Origin: Azolla caroliniana
Taxonomy: Eukaryota > Polypodiophyta
Length of the DNA stretch: 64,000 nucleotides
Assembly (NCBI GenBank): GCA_043228905.1
Contig: JBHGNT010000008.1
Span: forward strand, 12,090,001 to 12,154,000
Direction of reading: 5' to 3'
Shown here: positions 9,915 to 20,490 of the stretch, piece after piece
Numbering within the stretch: position 1 is the first letter of the stretch
Layout of the letters: each line of letters opens with the position of its first letter
Program-made: the position numbers and the translations under genes
The notes under the pieces: generated by a model
Told to the model about the DNA's origin: nothing
Database searches by the model: none
Seen by the model: the letters and a program-made list of their open reading frames with translations, nothing else

Positions 9915-10370
9915 TGTTGTCTAGAGGACAGAAATGTAAAGGTAGGAAATTAGCAAACGCCGAGTCCGAGTATCACAGGCCACCAATGGCTCGGCTGTAT
10001 GTTAGGGGAAAAGTTATTTAAACGAGGAGTAGTACCTTAGAAAAGGAGAGAGAAGAAAATTATAGGCGGAAGCACTAGCTTACTCATTCGAAGTAGATAA
10101 ACTCGTAAGGTCACCGGCCATAGGCCGTGTTCTGTAATCCTTTTCTGCCATAGTAATATATTTTAATTGTGCCTATTTTGCTGCATGAGTCTGTGTTTCG
10201 ATCTATACCTATGAGTTTCACACCGCCACGTCTATCAAAACCTCGCTAGTGTTTTCTCTCTGAGCCCTGTATCTCTCTCGACGCCTCTATACGAGCCTTC
10301 ATGTACCACGCCCTTGAAGACCGATAGACGCAGATCTATCGAAGGTGTTCACCCAAAGGAACGGGTAACA
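9915..10370 (+). repeat. 5' LTR of element D (456 bp)
   Basis: TGTTGTC...GGTAACA. Same length as the 3' copy and colinear with it throughout. Contains a TATA-like TTATTTAAACG near 10014 and a purine-rich stretch after it. Confidence 0.95.
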
Positions 10371-10374
10371 CAAT

Positions 10375-10387
10375 TTGGCACGCCCGG
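10375..10387 (+). promoter_or_regulatory. Candidate primer binding site of element D
   Basis: TTGGCACGCCCGG starts four bases after the LTR, where gypsy PBSs lie. H2 has the same site in a C-to-T decayed form (TTGGCATGCTTGG, about 41955-41967). I did not identify the tRNA. Confidence 0.6.
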
Positions 10388-10429
10388 TTACAGTTGTGAG
10401 TGCACAACGAACTTCATTGAAGGTAACCA

Positions 10430-11915
10430 CCAACCGCCGTTACGGCGCCCTCTCGCACCACGAGGTCTCGGCCACCTGCCCGACGCCCTGAGCCAGTCGA
10501 AGGAACTTCCGACTCGGCGGTCACTGACCAATCCTTTCCCGATCAATTGGGGGCTTGTCCAGTGCAATCCTCGCCACCGGACACTCGATCGCGAGTGGAT
10601 TCACCACCAGAGCCCCTGTCGAGCCCTCCGGAGGTCAACCAACCGGAACTAAACCCTTTTTCGGTGCTACCAGAAGAACCACAGTACGACATCACGCCGT
10701 ACCCATACCCACGATATGCCGACGGACCTGACGCGGAGTCACACGTCTGTGCCTTCATATCCACGTGGTAGGCTAACCACTCCACGCACCGCCTCACACC
10801 GGCCGAAATCGATGCATCGAAGATTGCCGAGTTCACACTCTCCCTCGAGGGACCGGCCGCACGATGGTACTCTCGTCTCGAAATAGGAGAGGCCACCATT
10901 TTCCAAGTCGTGCGCACAAAGTTCCTTGAACTTTTTCATCGCGAGGTGCCTAAATGGGAACTGCTACGGAAATTCTTCTCTATATGCCAGGAACCGCACG
11001 AAACGGTCGCGTAGTTCACGATCCGGTTCCAAGATCTCTACAGACAAGTGGCCAATGATGTCTCGGCACAACATATACCGGACACTTTCCTATCCAGTTT
11101 ACGAGAGCCTCTACATACTTACAAATTTCGCCAACCATACTATCGAACAAGTCATAGCGCGCATTCTCGCCCTCGATCGGAACCAGCACGACACGGCCTT
11201 CTCGATGACATCCTTGCAAAACGCTCTTCCCCAAGAGGACAATCTCTTTCGCCAAGCCCTCCAATGCACTGCGTGTTCAGGATTAGGACACGTGGCCCTC
11301 GAATGTCCCCACCGACCACAGTGTCCGATCTGTCAGTCTCGAGTTCACACGGTCGAGCAGTGCGAATATAATATGCTGAACCGCACAACGGTGGCACCGG
11401 TCCGCCAGATCGAGCCATGAAATACATACTCTCGGCAAGACGAGCGATATATCTACCGCGACCAGGATAACGACCAACCGTGATCCCCGGATGGATGGCG
11501 CCGAAATGACGACTACCAACGTGATAATCGCCGTGATTATTATCGCGATGACCGGCACGACGATTATGCTCGATACGATGACGATCGCGATGATCGGTAT
11601 GACCGAAGGAACTCACGCATGGATCGGCGAAACGGCAATCGCAACACACGCAACAACAGAAGACCTAATCACAACCGCCGACGGGACGCTCTTCAACATG
11701 ACCAGCGCAACTCCAACACACCTAGGAACAACCCACTGCCAAACGAGATCGAGGATCAACAACAACAGCTTCCACACACAGACCGAGCGGACACCAGCAG
11801 CTCGGCCAACGTGACATGTTTTAAATGTAACCAACCAGGCCACTACGCCACACAATGTCCGACAACCAACCGTGGAAAGGCCCCCGTGGTAAACAATATC
11901 ATGGCCGATGTTTGA
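10430..11915 (+). pseudogene. gag: Element D Gag remnant with three zinc knuckles
   Basis: The retrotransposon_gag core is readable: LTPAEIDASKIAEFTLSLEG then AARWYSRL, LFHREVPKWELLRKF and FQDLYRQVANDV (about 10790-11100). In-frame stops sit at about 10768 and 11012, with a frameshift near 11118. After it follow TIEQVIARILAL and two adjacent Cys motifs (CTACSGLGHVALEC, CPICQSRVHTVEQC), then an Arg/Asp-rich stretch. The third knuckle, CFKCNQPGHYATQC, is at about 11815-11856. The start codon is not identifiable. The frame ends at 11915, overlapping pol by eight bases; an extra T in GTTTGAAACG at about 11910 explains the shift, since H2 reads straight through. Confidence 0.85.
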
Positions 11916-14829
11916 AACGGTCACTACCCGGAGTAAAGCACAGACTACTCAGGGGCAAATCCAGGATGAAGTACGACAGGCAACAAAAGAATGGGTCGAC
12001 ACGGCCAATAAAAATAATGCCGCACGCATGCAAACTGACATGAAGGACGGGCCCAGTGAAGTATCACAAACCCCGGCACCATCCACGTCATCGGAGGACA
12101 ACCAGCTATGGGATGTTCTTACCAACTCTCGCATCTCGCTGCCCCTACATAAACTGCTACCACTCATGCCGAGATTTCGGGACACCCTGGCGGCACTACA
12201 GGCCAATACTAATGCTGTGACACCACCGGTACACCTCACCGAAGCAGGAACCGGTCAACCACTCATGGATTCTCAGAACCCAACCGTGCGAATCATCATT
12301 AAGGGACAAGACCTGCACGGATGCATCATCGACGGCGGATCCGGCGTAAACGTTATTAGCGAATCAACATGTCTCAAACTCGGCCTGAATCAATGGGAAC
12401 CATGCCCCTTTTGGCTTCGGATGGCCGACACCCGCTCCGTTCGCCCCATTGGTTTAATCCGCCATCTCGACTTCACACTCGGCGGCCACATGTTCACGAT
12501 CTCGGCCGTCGTGCTAAGACTGGAGACACAAGGCGCCTACCCAATGTTACTAGGTCGACCATGGTTGCGTACAACGAATATCAAGCAACATTGGCAACGC
12601 AACATGATCTCGTTCCGAAGAGGGAAGACAAAAGTCCGAATCATCACTGAAGAACGAGTACCCATCACCCTCAACACTTCGCCATTATACGCGGAAGGGG
12701 TCCATATGCTCGACGGATTGGCCGATGAGGAGGTCGATGACTTCCTAGATGATCATCCCACGATCATTCCTCTCTTTGAAATCAATGCCTTACCAACCAT
12801 CGAGCCATCTAAAGACGAGGAAGTCACGGAGGAGTCACCACCCCAAGATGAACCCGATGCAACCGCAGTTGCCGAGCTACGTCATGCTCGGGAGGCTTTT
12901 GAACGCGAACTCGTTGTTTCACAACGAGTGAAAACATCAACCCTAGAAACAATAAACCTCGGTTCGGACGAGAATCCCCGTATGGTACAAATTGCCAATA
13001 ATCTACCAACTGGCGAACGGGCATGCCTCGTCAAATTACTCACCGACTACCAGGATGTTTTCGCTTGGTCTTACACAGATATGAAGGGGCTGGATCCTCA
13101 ATACTACCAACATCAAATTCACATCTTACCCGACACTCGGCCCGTTCAGCAGAGGCGCTACAGGATGAACCCCAACTACGCCGCTAAAGTCAAAGAGGAA
13201 ATTGACAAGTTACTCCGAGTGGGCTTCATTCACCTTGTTAAACGGGCTACATGGTTGAGCCCGATCGTAGTGGTCCCAAAGAAGAATGGAAAAATCCGCG
13301 TCTGCGTGGACTATCGGAAGCTTAACGCGGCAACAGTTACCGACGGTTTCCCTCTCCCATTCACGGATAGCGTCCTCGACACGGTAGCCGGCCACAAATG
13401 CTACAGTTTCCTCGATGGGTTCAGCGGCTATAACCAGATAAGAATGCACCCGGAGGATCAGAAGAAAACCGCTTTCGTCACGGAATGGGGCGTTTTTGTA
13501 GCAAAAGTTATGATGTTCGGTCTAAAAACAACGCCGGCTACGTTCCAACGCATCATCACTGAAATCTTTCATGACTACATCCCGGCGTTCATGCAAGTCT
13601 TTCTCGACGATTTCGCCGTGTATGGCCATCGACGGGAACACATGACCCAGTTACGACTCTGCCTGGACCGATGTCGCCAAGCTCGATTGAGTTTAAACCC
13701 GCTGAAATGCGCGTTCTTAGTCACCAGCGGCAACCTTCTCGGCCACATTGTTAGTCAAGAAGGCATCACTATGGACCCGGATAAAGTAAAGGCAATCCTG
13801 GATGCCACCGCACCCTCGAACGCTAAGGCACTAAGCCGTTTTTTGGGACAGATCCGGTGGCACAGCCGAATGATACAACACTTGGCTGATTTCGCGACAC
13901 CCTTACACGTGGCAGTCCATCGCCTTCCTTTCCAATGGACGTCAGTCGAGGACACGGCCTATCAAACCCTCAAACGAATGCTGTCACATGCCCCGGTGGT
14001 CCAGTCTCCGGTTTGGTCCGAACCATTTCATGTCTTCGTAGATGCTTCTGACATCGCCATCGGAAGTGCTCTGATGCAATGCACACCCCCAAATTGGTAT
14101 AGGCCCGTGTACTACGCCAGCCGACGGCTCTCGACCGCGGAAAAGAATTACTCCACCACCGAGCGGGACGCCCTCGGTATGATTTATAGCATCAATAAAT
14201 TTCGGCATTACCTCTTGGGCCGAAAATTTACCTTTCACGTGGATCACTCGGCCCTTATTTATTTGGTCAATAAACAAGCCCTCACCGGACGGTTGGCTCG
14301 GTGGATGCTCCTACTACAAGAGTTTGATTTTCAGATTCAGCATCGACCCGGGGTACAACATGCCGTCGCCGACTACTTGAGCTGTCTTGAGTCAGGAGAA
14401 CCGGCGAAAACAACGTACGACGAGTTACCGGACGCCAGCCTATTTAACCTGACCACGGTACCATACGATAACGGAGATGAATGGATCACGGAGATTACCT
14501 ATTTTCTCACTACTGGTGTACCTCCCGAGCACATGACCCTTGACACAAGGAAACGCCTAATAGTGCATAGCCGGAATTTTTGCCTCGTCTCGGACATTCT
14601 CTACCACAAAGGCTCGGACGGCATATGGCGCCGAGCGATTCGGCAGTTCGAAGAGAACGCCGTTCTTCAGGAAGCCCACCAGGGAGTAGCTAGGGGACAC
14701 TACGCCGGGGATTCCACGGCAAGGAAAGTTTGGCAAAGTGGATTATGGTGGCCAACAACGAAGAAAGATGCTCACGAGTTTTGCAAGCAGTGCGATTTGT
14801 GCCAACGACTGGGGCAACCAATGGAATAG
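11908..14829 (+). CDS. pol: Element D pol: protease, RT, RNase H, integrase zinc finger (973 aa open)
   Basis: Longest intact frame in the window. The protease motif CIIDGGSGVNVI (Asp about residue 142) has Gly where most have Ser/Thr. The RT runs from about residue 400 (RPVQQRRYRMNPNYAAKVKEE) through VCVDYRKLN to the catalytic QVFLDDFAVYG (about 562) and GHIVSQEGI. The RNase H has VFVDASDIAIGSALMQ (about 711) and FTFHVDHSALIYL. The H2C2 finger is AHQGVARGHYAG...CKQCDLCQR (about 925-968). It ends at an amber codon (GQPME-stop) in the linker to the integrase core, which continues in the same frame. Non-chromovirus type: no chromodomain follows. It reverse-transcribes element RNA in particles. 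Confidence 0.93.
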   Translation: MFETVTTRSKAQTTQGQIQDEVRQATKEWVDTANKNNAARMQTDMKDGPSEVSQTPAPSTSSEDNQLWDVLTNSRISLPLHKLLPLMPRFRDTLAALQANTNAVTPPVHLTEAGTGQPLMDSQNPTVRIIIKGQDLHGCIIDGGSGVNVISESTCLKLGLNQWEPCPFWLRMADTRSVRPIGLIRHLDFTLGGHMFTISAVVLRLETQGAYPMLLGRPWLRTTNIKQHWQRNMISFRRGKTKVRIITEERVPITLNTSPLYAEGVHMLDGLADEEVDDFLDDHPTIIPLFEINALPTIEPSKDEEVTEESPPQDEPDATAVAELRHAREAFERELVVSQRVKTSTLETINLGSDENPRMVQIANNLPTGERACLVKLLTDYQDVFAWSYTDMKGLDPQYYQHQIHILPDTRPVQQRRYRMNPNYAAKVKEEIDKLLRVGFIHLVKRATWLSPIVVVPKKNGKIRVCVDYRKLNAATVTDGFPLPFTDSVLDTVAGHKCYSFLDGFSGYNQIRMHPEDQKKTAFVTEWGVFVAKVMMFGLKTTPATFQRIITEIFHDYIPAFMQVFLDDFAVYGHRREHMTQLRLCLDRCRQARLSLNPLKCAFLVTSGNLLGHIVSQEGITMDPDKVKAILDATAPSNAKALSRFLGQIRWHSRMIQHLADFATPLHVAVHRLPFQWTSVEDTAYQTLKRMLSHAPVVQSPVWSEPFHVFVDASDIAIGSALMQCTPPNWYRPVYYASRRLSTAEKNYSTTERDALGMIYSINKFRHYLLGRKFTFHVDHSALIYLVNKQALTGRLARWMLLLQEFDFQIQHRPGVQHAVADYLSCLESGEPAKTTYDELPDASLFNLTTVPYDNGDEWITEITYFLTTGVPPEHMTLDTRKRLIVHSRNFCLVSDILYHKGSDGIWRRAIRQFEENAVLQEAHQGVARGHYAGDSTARKVWQSGLWWPTTKKDAHEFCKQCDLCQRLGQPME

Positions 14830-15827
14830 TCACGGATGCCACACCAGTCGATTCTTCCGTTGGACCCATTTCAAAAATGGGGTTTGGATATTGTAGGCCC
14901 TTTCAAACCACCCGCGGCCCGAACAGGGAATAGATATATTATCGTTGCCATGGATTACTGCACCAAATGGGTCGAGGCTAAGGCACTCCGAGATAACACG
15001 GCGGCATCCACGGCTAAATTTGTGTACGAGCACCTCTGGTGCCGTTACGGATGTCCAATCGAGCTCGTTAGTGACCAAGGTGGGCACTTCATCAATCATA
15101 TAATACGTGAGCTTACACACCACTACGCGGTGGTGCACAAGAAAAGCACACCATACTACCCGCAGGCGAACGGCTTGGCAGAATCAACAAATAAAATCCT
15201 CCAAACCATACTGAAGAAGATCGTCAATGAGAACAGGACCGATTGGGATGACAAACTCCAGAGCGCGCTGTGGGCGTATCGAACGACTTTCAAAACAAGC
15301 ATCCAATCGACCCCCTTCCGAATGGCGTTCGGGTTAGAAGCCGTAATGCCCCTCGAGTTCCAAGTCCGTATCCGAGCCTCCGAGTTCAAGTCAAAGCACG
15401 GCTCCCCGAGTCCGTATCCGAGCAATACCGGCTGGAACAACTCCTCGAACTCGGGGAAGATAGGATAGAGAGTATGGCCCAGCTCGAACAACGCCAACGG
15501 CAACACAAGGCTTTCGTGGATCGACATCGACATGGGCTGGAGAAGGAGCTCACCATCGGCAAACCAATTCTTCTTTTTCAAACACGACTCGGGTCAATGC
15601 CGGGAAAATTAAGATTTCGGTGGACCGGTCCATTCTGGATTATCGACGAGTTCAACGGGACGTTCCAGCTCGGCACACTCGCCGGCGACACGGTCAAAAG
15701 TTGGGCCAATGGTTTTCGGCTTAGACCATATCGAGGGACTACACCAACCAACCCGTTTACCAAGCCACACGGCACCAACGAGACTCGGGAGATCACCCCG
15801 GAGGACGCCACGTGTCCCCCTGCATAA
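14830..15827 (+). pseudogene. pol: Element D integrase core and C-terminus
   Basis: Continues pol in the same frame after the amber at 14827-14829. Core residues present: GLDIVGPF, VSDQGGHF and [10 protein letters not shown] (D, D, E). A 5-base insertion near 15370 shifts the frame; the remaining C-terminus (EQYRLEQLLELGED, FQTRLGSMPGKLRFRWTGPFWI, ending DATCPPA at 15827) is read in the next frame. The inserted bases copy a motif found again 44 bp downstream. No chromodomain. Nonfunctional as it stands. Confidence 0.88.
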
Positions 15828-16197
15828 GGACTCACCCACCTCCTTGAAATTAATAAAAGTAGTAGTAGGTAGGATTAACCATAGTTTAGCCACTGTTTAG
15901 CTACACCTACACCGGTCCATTCTGGATTATCGACGAGTTCAACGGGATGTTCCAGCTCAGCACACTCGCCGGCGACACGGTCAAAAGCTGGGTCAATGGT
16001 TTTCGGCTTAGACCATATCGAGGGACTACACCAACCAACCTGTTTACCAAGCCACACGGCACCAACGAGACTCGGGAGATCACCCCGGAGGACGCCACGT
16101 GTCCCCCTACAGAAGGACTCACCCACCTCCTTGAAATTAATAAAAGTAGTAGTAGGTAGGATTAACCATAGTTTAGCCACTGTTTAGCTACACCTAC
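15624..16197. repeat. 287-bp tandem duplication after element D pol
   Basis: 15624-15910 and 15911-16197 are near-identical (offset 287). The copied block holds the last 67 codons of integrase and the adjoining untranslated stretch. The first copy keeps the stop TAA; the second has GAA there. The copies differ mostly by transitions. Short homology (ACACC) at the junction. Confidence 0.92.
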
Positions 16198-16706
16198 ACC
16201 ACCCACCTAGACACCCACAAGTTTAGGAGCACCCCTCACCTCCACTCTTAGTTCAAGTTACCTTCAACTCTCTATGCTCCACCCCTCGCCACCACTCAGT
16301 TAGTACCTATTTAAGCTGTTCACACATGCAAACCACATGCAAACCACATGCAAAGCACTAGACGCACCACACTCACCTTGAGGACACGTGGTGCTAGTCA
16401 CTTATTATGGCACCCACGACTCAGAATCTTCAGGATTCGCTGCAGGCACAAAACCCTAGGAACAAGTTACCAAAACCATTTCCAAAACGCAGCACAGACC
16501 ATTATCGCTCTCCATCTCCATTGCTCTCAAGCTCAGAAACCCCGTCTCGCCCTCATCACGCTAAACTCTCTTGCTCTCAAGCCCTCTTTCGCTCTCATAA
16601 CCCCTCTGCTGGACTTCCCCTTCTTGTTGTTCCTCCTGTGTCTCGCCCTCGCCTCATCACTCTTCTTCACGCTTCCACACAATCGAACCCAGCCTCCATC
16701 TCCACT
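16198..16706 (+). other. Element D leader between pol and ORF3
   Basis: No supported coding region. Contains three copies of a 12-base CATGCAAACCA unit (about 16325-16357), then a C/T-rich tract (about 16500-16700) that also precedes ORF3 in H1 and H2. This may be the promoter/leader for a separate ORF3 mRNA, but no splice site or TATA box is clear. Confidence 0.55.
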
Positions 16707-19700
16707 ATGCCTCTTACCGCCTCAGCAGAAACCCGCGCCTGGCTCTAGGAACGAGGAATGGGCGGTTACATGCAGATCATCGATGCCCCCGCGCACCCAG
16801 ATGCCCAAACTGTGGCGAAACGTATAAGTCCCGAAGCCATCACCAACAACGTACTTCGGGCTATTTTGGACCTGCAACGGGGAGGGGACCATGAGGTCGA
16901 CATACCCCCGACATCAAAGATGAAGGCGTACTTCGGTGAGTACTCAGCCACAGGGAAGGTATATCGCACGTATGGCGGGCCCAACAAAGCTTTCAGGGAG
17001 ATTGCTCGTATCTTGATGGAGTATGCGTTCGTGCATACAAACCCAACGAGCATGCCGCAGAACAAGGCAGCCATCATCATCATCGCTTATGAAGGAAACA
17101 TAATCGATTGGGGAATCATCACAGGCGAAGGACTCCGCGCCGCCTTAGCTTCATTTCAGTCCGGTAAGAAGATGTTGTTTGTTCTTACCCACTTTTTGAT
17201 GGTGCTATACCCACCCTCTTCGCTTCCTTCCCCTCGCGCACTCACGTCCCCACCACCACCATGGAGGCAGAGAGAGAAATTTGTGGCTATCAGCCACGAA
17301 GCATGGGAGTAGCCCACATCGCCTTCACCCCCTGCCGCCGACTAGAAAACCGCATCTGCTCCACTACCCGCCCAACCCCAACAAAAAAGGGTAGTTTCCG
17401 AGACCTGCCAAGAATGGGAGGGGGAGGTAGCCACGGCAGACAACACGGCCGATGACATCACCATTCGACAGCCAACGTTGCATCCCTCGGTAACGTCCCC
17501 AGGACCTAGCCCACGCTCCAACACACAGCAGGCTGCACCACCAAGACCCCAGAAAAGGAAGCAGGTGGAGGAAACGACACTACCGGCCCCGGAACCACAA
17601 ACACAACCAAGCAAAAGAAGACGACTCAACCGAGAGTCCTCGGAAGAACAGAAGGAGCCACATCAAGAGCAAGCCTTAGTGGTCAGACAGAGCAACCTGG
17701 CCATCACCCCTGCGGAGGCATCACTGAACCAGGGAACGATCGAGCATGGGCAGACAACACAGATCTCGGAGGATGAAGTCCTCGGGTATAAGGACCTCCC
17801 CGCGGAGGCTTACGAATTTAGTGCGCTCTTATGCCTCGGTACGTCATTCGAGTTGGTTGACTTCCTCGCCAGAGCCCAAGTCGCGGCAGCCGCTCGGATG
17901 GCGGAAGAGCACGCCGAAACAAAAATGATTCAACGCGCGCTAATAGGTGAAATTGAGCCCCAGGAGGACAGGGATTTACAAAAAATCGGGAGGAAGAAGC
18001 AGGCAAAATAGGCCGCTCTCCTCATGGGGGTCCCCGAGTTGAACACGGCCCTTATTGAGGCATATCGGAACCTGGATCGCACTACGCGGGCAACGAAAGA
18101 CATGGCCCGAAAGATAAAAGTAGCCCAAAAACAGGCTAAGATGGCTACAGAACTATGGCACGCTGCGAACCAGAAGCTGGCAGCCTGGGAGCAAAACCGG
18201 CCGGAACAACAAGTCTCGCGCCTTCCGGTAATGACCACCGACGCCCTCCCTGCGCCTCCACGCATAACAATGATGGATGAAAGCACCATCACCGACTCCA
18301 TCCTGAAGGTACATGCCAATACACAAACAGACTCGTTACAAATGATCGATGCTTGCACAACAACCGAGGCAGCCACGACCGTGGAGCAAACCGAACTACC
18401 CGCACCTCGTGCAACCAAGGAGGTGGCAACCCAGACAGAACCCCCGCTCCGGGATTACCGTGCGGAGCTTAAAGAAGAACAACGGCGAACCGAGAGACAC
18501 GAACAATGGCATCAAGAGGCGATGGCTCGCCTAAAAGAAGAAGCTTCCAAGCAGATGGCCGGGATAAGAGCCCAGGCCAACCAAAGGATACACGAGCAGA
18601 ACGAAGCACTAGGCTGGGTACAAGCGCAAGCCGCGGCCAAGGAAGCCGAACTCAAAAGCAAGCTGGAGGAATACGCAGCCACAATGGTGAAGAAAGAGAC
18701 AGAGGTTCTAGACCTACAGGCCGCGCTCGACAACGCACACGACTGGAACCAGCGGCAGGAGGAAAGAAATCATGAACGGGAGGAGAGGATGAACGTGGAG
18801 AATACCGAGCTGCAGAGTCAACGTACAACCCTTAAAGAGATGGATGACAAGTTTTTCATCAAATGCAAGCTACTTTCGGAGCAAAAAGACGCCTTATCGG
18901 ATTCCTACTTCGCCCTTCAAGAAGAGAGAATCGTCGAACGGGAACAAATCCTGGCCACGTGTCAGAAAGAACGGGAGCAGGCCACCGAAGAACTCACTAA
19001 GCGTTAGGAGCAGGCTCTCCATCTCGTAACCGCGGATGCAAAGAACAATCAGGCCATCTATGAGCTAAGGACACAGAAGATTCAGGCCGAGGTCGACGGC
19101 TTAAAATAGGAATTAGCAGCCATCCGAGCACAGCTCGGCATGGATGAGACATGCATCCGCATACTGCTCGAGAAACAGCGCCAGCACCTTACCAAAAAGG
19201 TCGAGGAAACATTAAGTCGCGCAGGAGACGAATGGGCAGCCCAAGCTACCGAATTGCATATTTTACGCGCCGACGCCGAGAACCGACGAAAGGAGGGTCG
19301 CGGCTTCTACAAAATGGAGGAAGCCAGCATTCAAAACCTGCGTGCAGATTTAACTGAGGATTACCAGTCCTTGGCAAAATCTCACACCGCGGCAATCGAG
19401 CAAATAATGGAGGACTTCAATGACGATCAGATGTTGGTTCGCCTGGAAGCAGAAGCCTTTGAACGAGAACGACTCGCAGCCATCCCCACCAGCCCTCCAA
19501 CGGCCACAGAGTAGAAAGAAGAACCTCCCAGCAAGGAGATGTCGAACATGACATAGGAGGAACTTGCCCCGGCCAACAGACATCCCTTGGACGCCCACAC
19601 GGTACCAGAGCTTGTCGAAGGAGAGGTCAGCACCCACGAACCCACACCCCCACCAGAAGAATCGGCCGCACCTGAGGCGGACGCCTGAGAAGATATGCCA

Positions 19701-19802
19701 CCCCTGGACCAAACTCAACCCCCCGCACCGACAGTCCAACCACATGACCTTGCCACCACCCCGGACCCCGAAAGCATCCTCGACATCTTAAAGGAGGAAT
19801 GA
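16707..19802 (+). pseudogene. Element D ORF3: conserved third ORF with coiled coil (1,031 codons)
   Basis: One frame from ATG 16707 to TGA 19802, broken only by in-frame stops (e.g. 16746, 17310, 18009, 19005, 19512). N-domain (residues about 1-180): MPLTASAETRAWL, then GYMQIIDAPAHPDA, FGEYSATGKVYRTY and NIIDWGIITGEGLRAAL. Pro/Ser-rich linker with basic NLS-like KRKQ and KRRR (about 270-315). Short conserved helix ALLCLGTSFELVDFLAR (about 371-387), then MGVPELNTALIEAYRNL and about 500 residues of charged heptad-rich coiled coil, then WAAQATELHILRADAENRR and an acidic tail ending DPESILDILKEE. The same architecture occurs in C, H1 and H2. Function unknown. No transmembrane segment or signal peptide, so not an obvious envelope. 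I infer an element-encoded accessory protein. Confidence 0.85.
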
Positions 19803-19858
19803 AACGAGGATCACGCCTAAAAGGCAATTTTTGTAATATTGTTAGTATTTTGTAAGTC

Positions 19859-19900
19859 GTGGGTCCGACGGACAAGGTCCTGTCCCACGGGTGTGCCAGG
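19859..19900 (+). promoter_or_regulatory. Conserved hairpin and PBS-complement before the 3' LTR of D
   Basis: GTGGGTCC and CCCAC form an outer stem, GGAC/GTCC an inner stem, followed by GGGTGTGCCAGG against the LTR. The last part is complementary to the PBS type seen after the 5' LTR. The same arrangement occurs in H1, H2 and C. There is no ordinary polypurine tract here. Confidence 0.7.
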
Positions 19901-20356
19901 TGTTGTACAGAGGACAGAAATCTAAAGGTAGGAAATTAGCAAACGCCGAGTCCGAGTATCACGGGCCACCGATGGCTCGGCTGTATGTTAGGGGAAAAGT
20001 TATTTAAACAAGGAGCAGTACCTCAAAAAAGGAGAGAGAAGAAAATTATAGGCGGAAGCACTAGCTTAGTCATTCGAAGTAGATAAACTTGTAAGGTCAC
20101 CGGCCATAGGCCGTGTTCTGTAATCCTTTTCTGCCATAGTAATATATTTTAATTGTGCCTATTTTGCAGCATGAGTCTGTGTTTCAATCTATACCTATGA
20201 GTTTCACGCCGCCACGTCTATCAAAACCTCGCTAGTGTTTTCTCTCTGAGCCCTGTATCTCTCTCGACGCCTCTGTACGAGCCTTCATGTACCACGCCCT
20301 TGAAGACCAATAGACGCAGATCTATCGAAGGTGTTCACCCAAAGGAACGGGTAACA
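19901..20356 (+). repeat. 3' LTR of element D (456 bp)
   Basis: TGTTGTAC...GGTAACA; pairs with 9915-10370. Followed by the right-hand TSD cgaag at 20357-20361. Confidence 0.95.
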
Positions 20357-20490
20357 CGAAGAATGAAGACAGACAACCGAAGAAAGAACGAAGCAACGCG
20401 TTCCAACTAAACTATCATCAGAGCAATTTTCAACACTTCGTTTCAGGCACAAAGAATGGCGGAATATCCGATGCCGACGATCAAGAAAAT

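Larger units (their letters stand above)
9915..20356 (+). mobile_element. Gypsy element D (ORF3 family), complete, 10,442 bp
   Basis: Two 456-bp LTRs (9915-10370, 19901-20356), 5-bp TSD cgaag on both sides (9910-9914 and 20357-20361), PBS, gag, pol (PR-RT-RH-IN), a long third ORF and a conserved hairpin before the 3' LTR. It is inserted in the spacer of a relative, element C. The LTRs differ by roughly 15-20 mismatches by eye, so it is old enough to have collected the stops seen in all ORFs. It is the best reference copy of this family in the window. Confidence 0.95.

Noticed and set aside
11152-11649. His/Arg/Asp-rich minus-strand ORF in element D
   Set aside because: Antisense of the zinc-knuckle and Asp/Arg-rich part of Gag; no independent support.
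11908-11915. Programmed frameshift between gag and pol in D
   Set aside because: H2 reads across in one frame; a single extra T in D explains the shift.
14830-14835. Programmed readthrough of the TAG between pol and integrase in D
   Set aside because: H2 and C have a sense codon at this point and other stops litter the element, so a point mutation is simpler.
17342-17629. Cys/Gly-rich minus-strand ORFs within ORF3 of D
   Set aside because: Antisense shadows of the Pro-rich linker, not conserved in H1 or H2.
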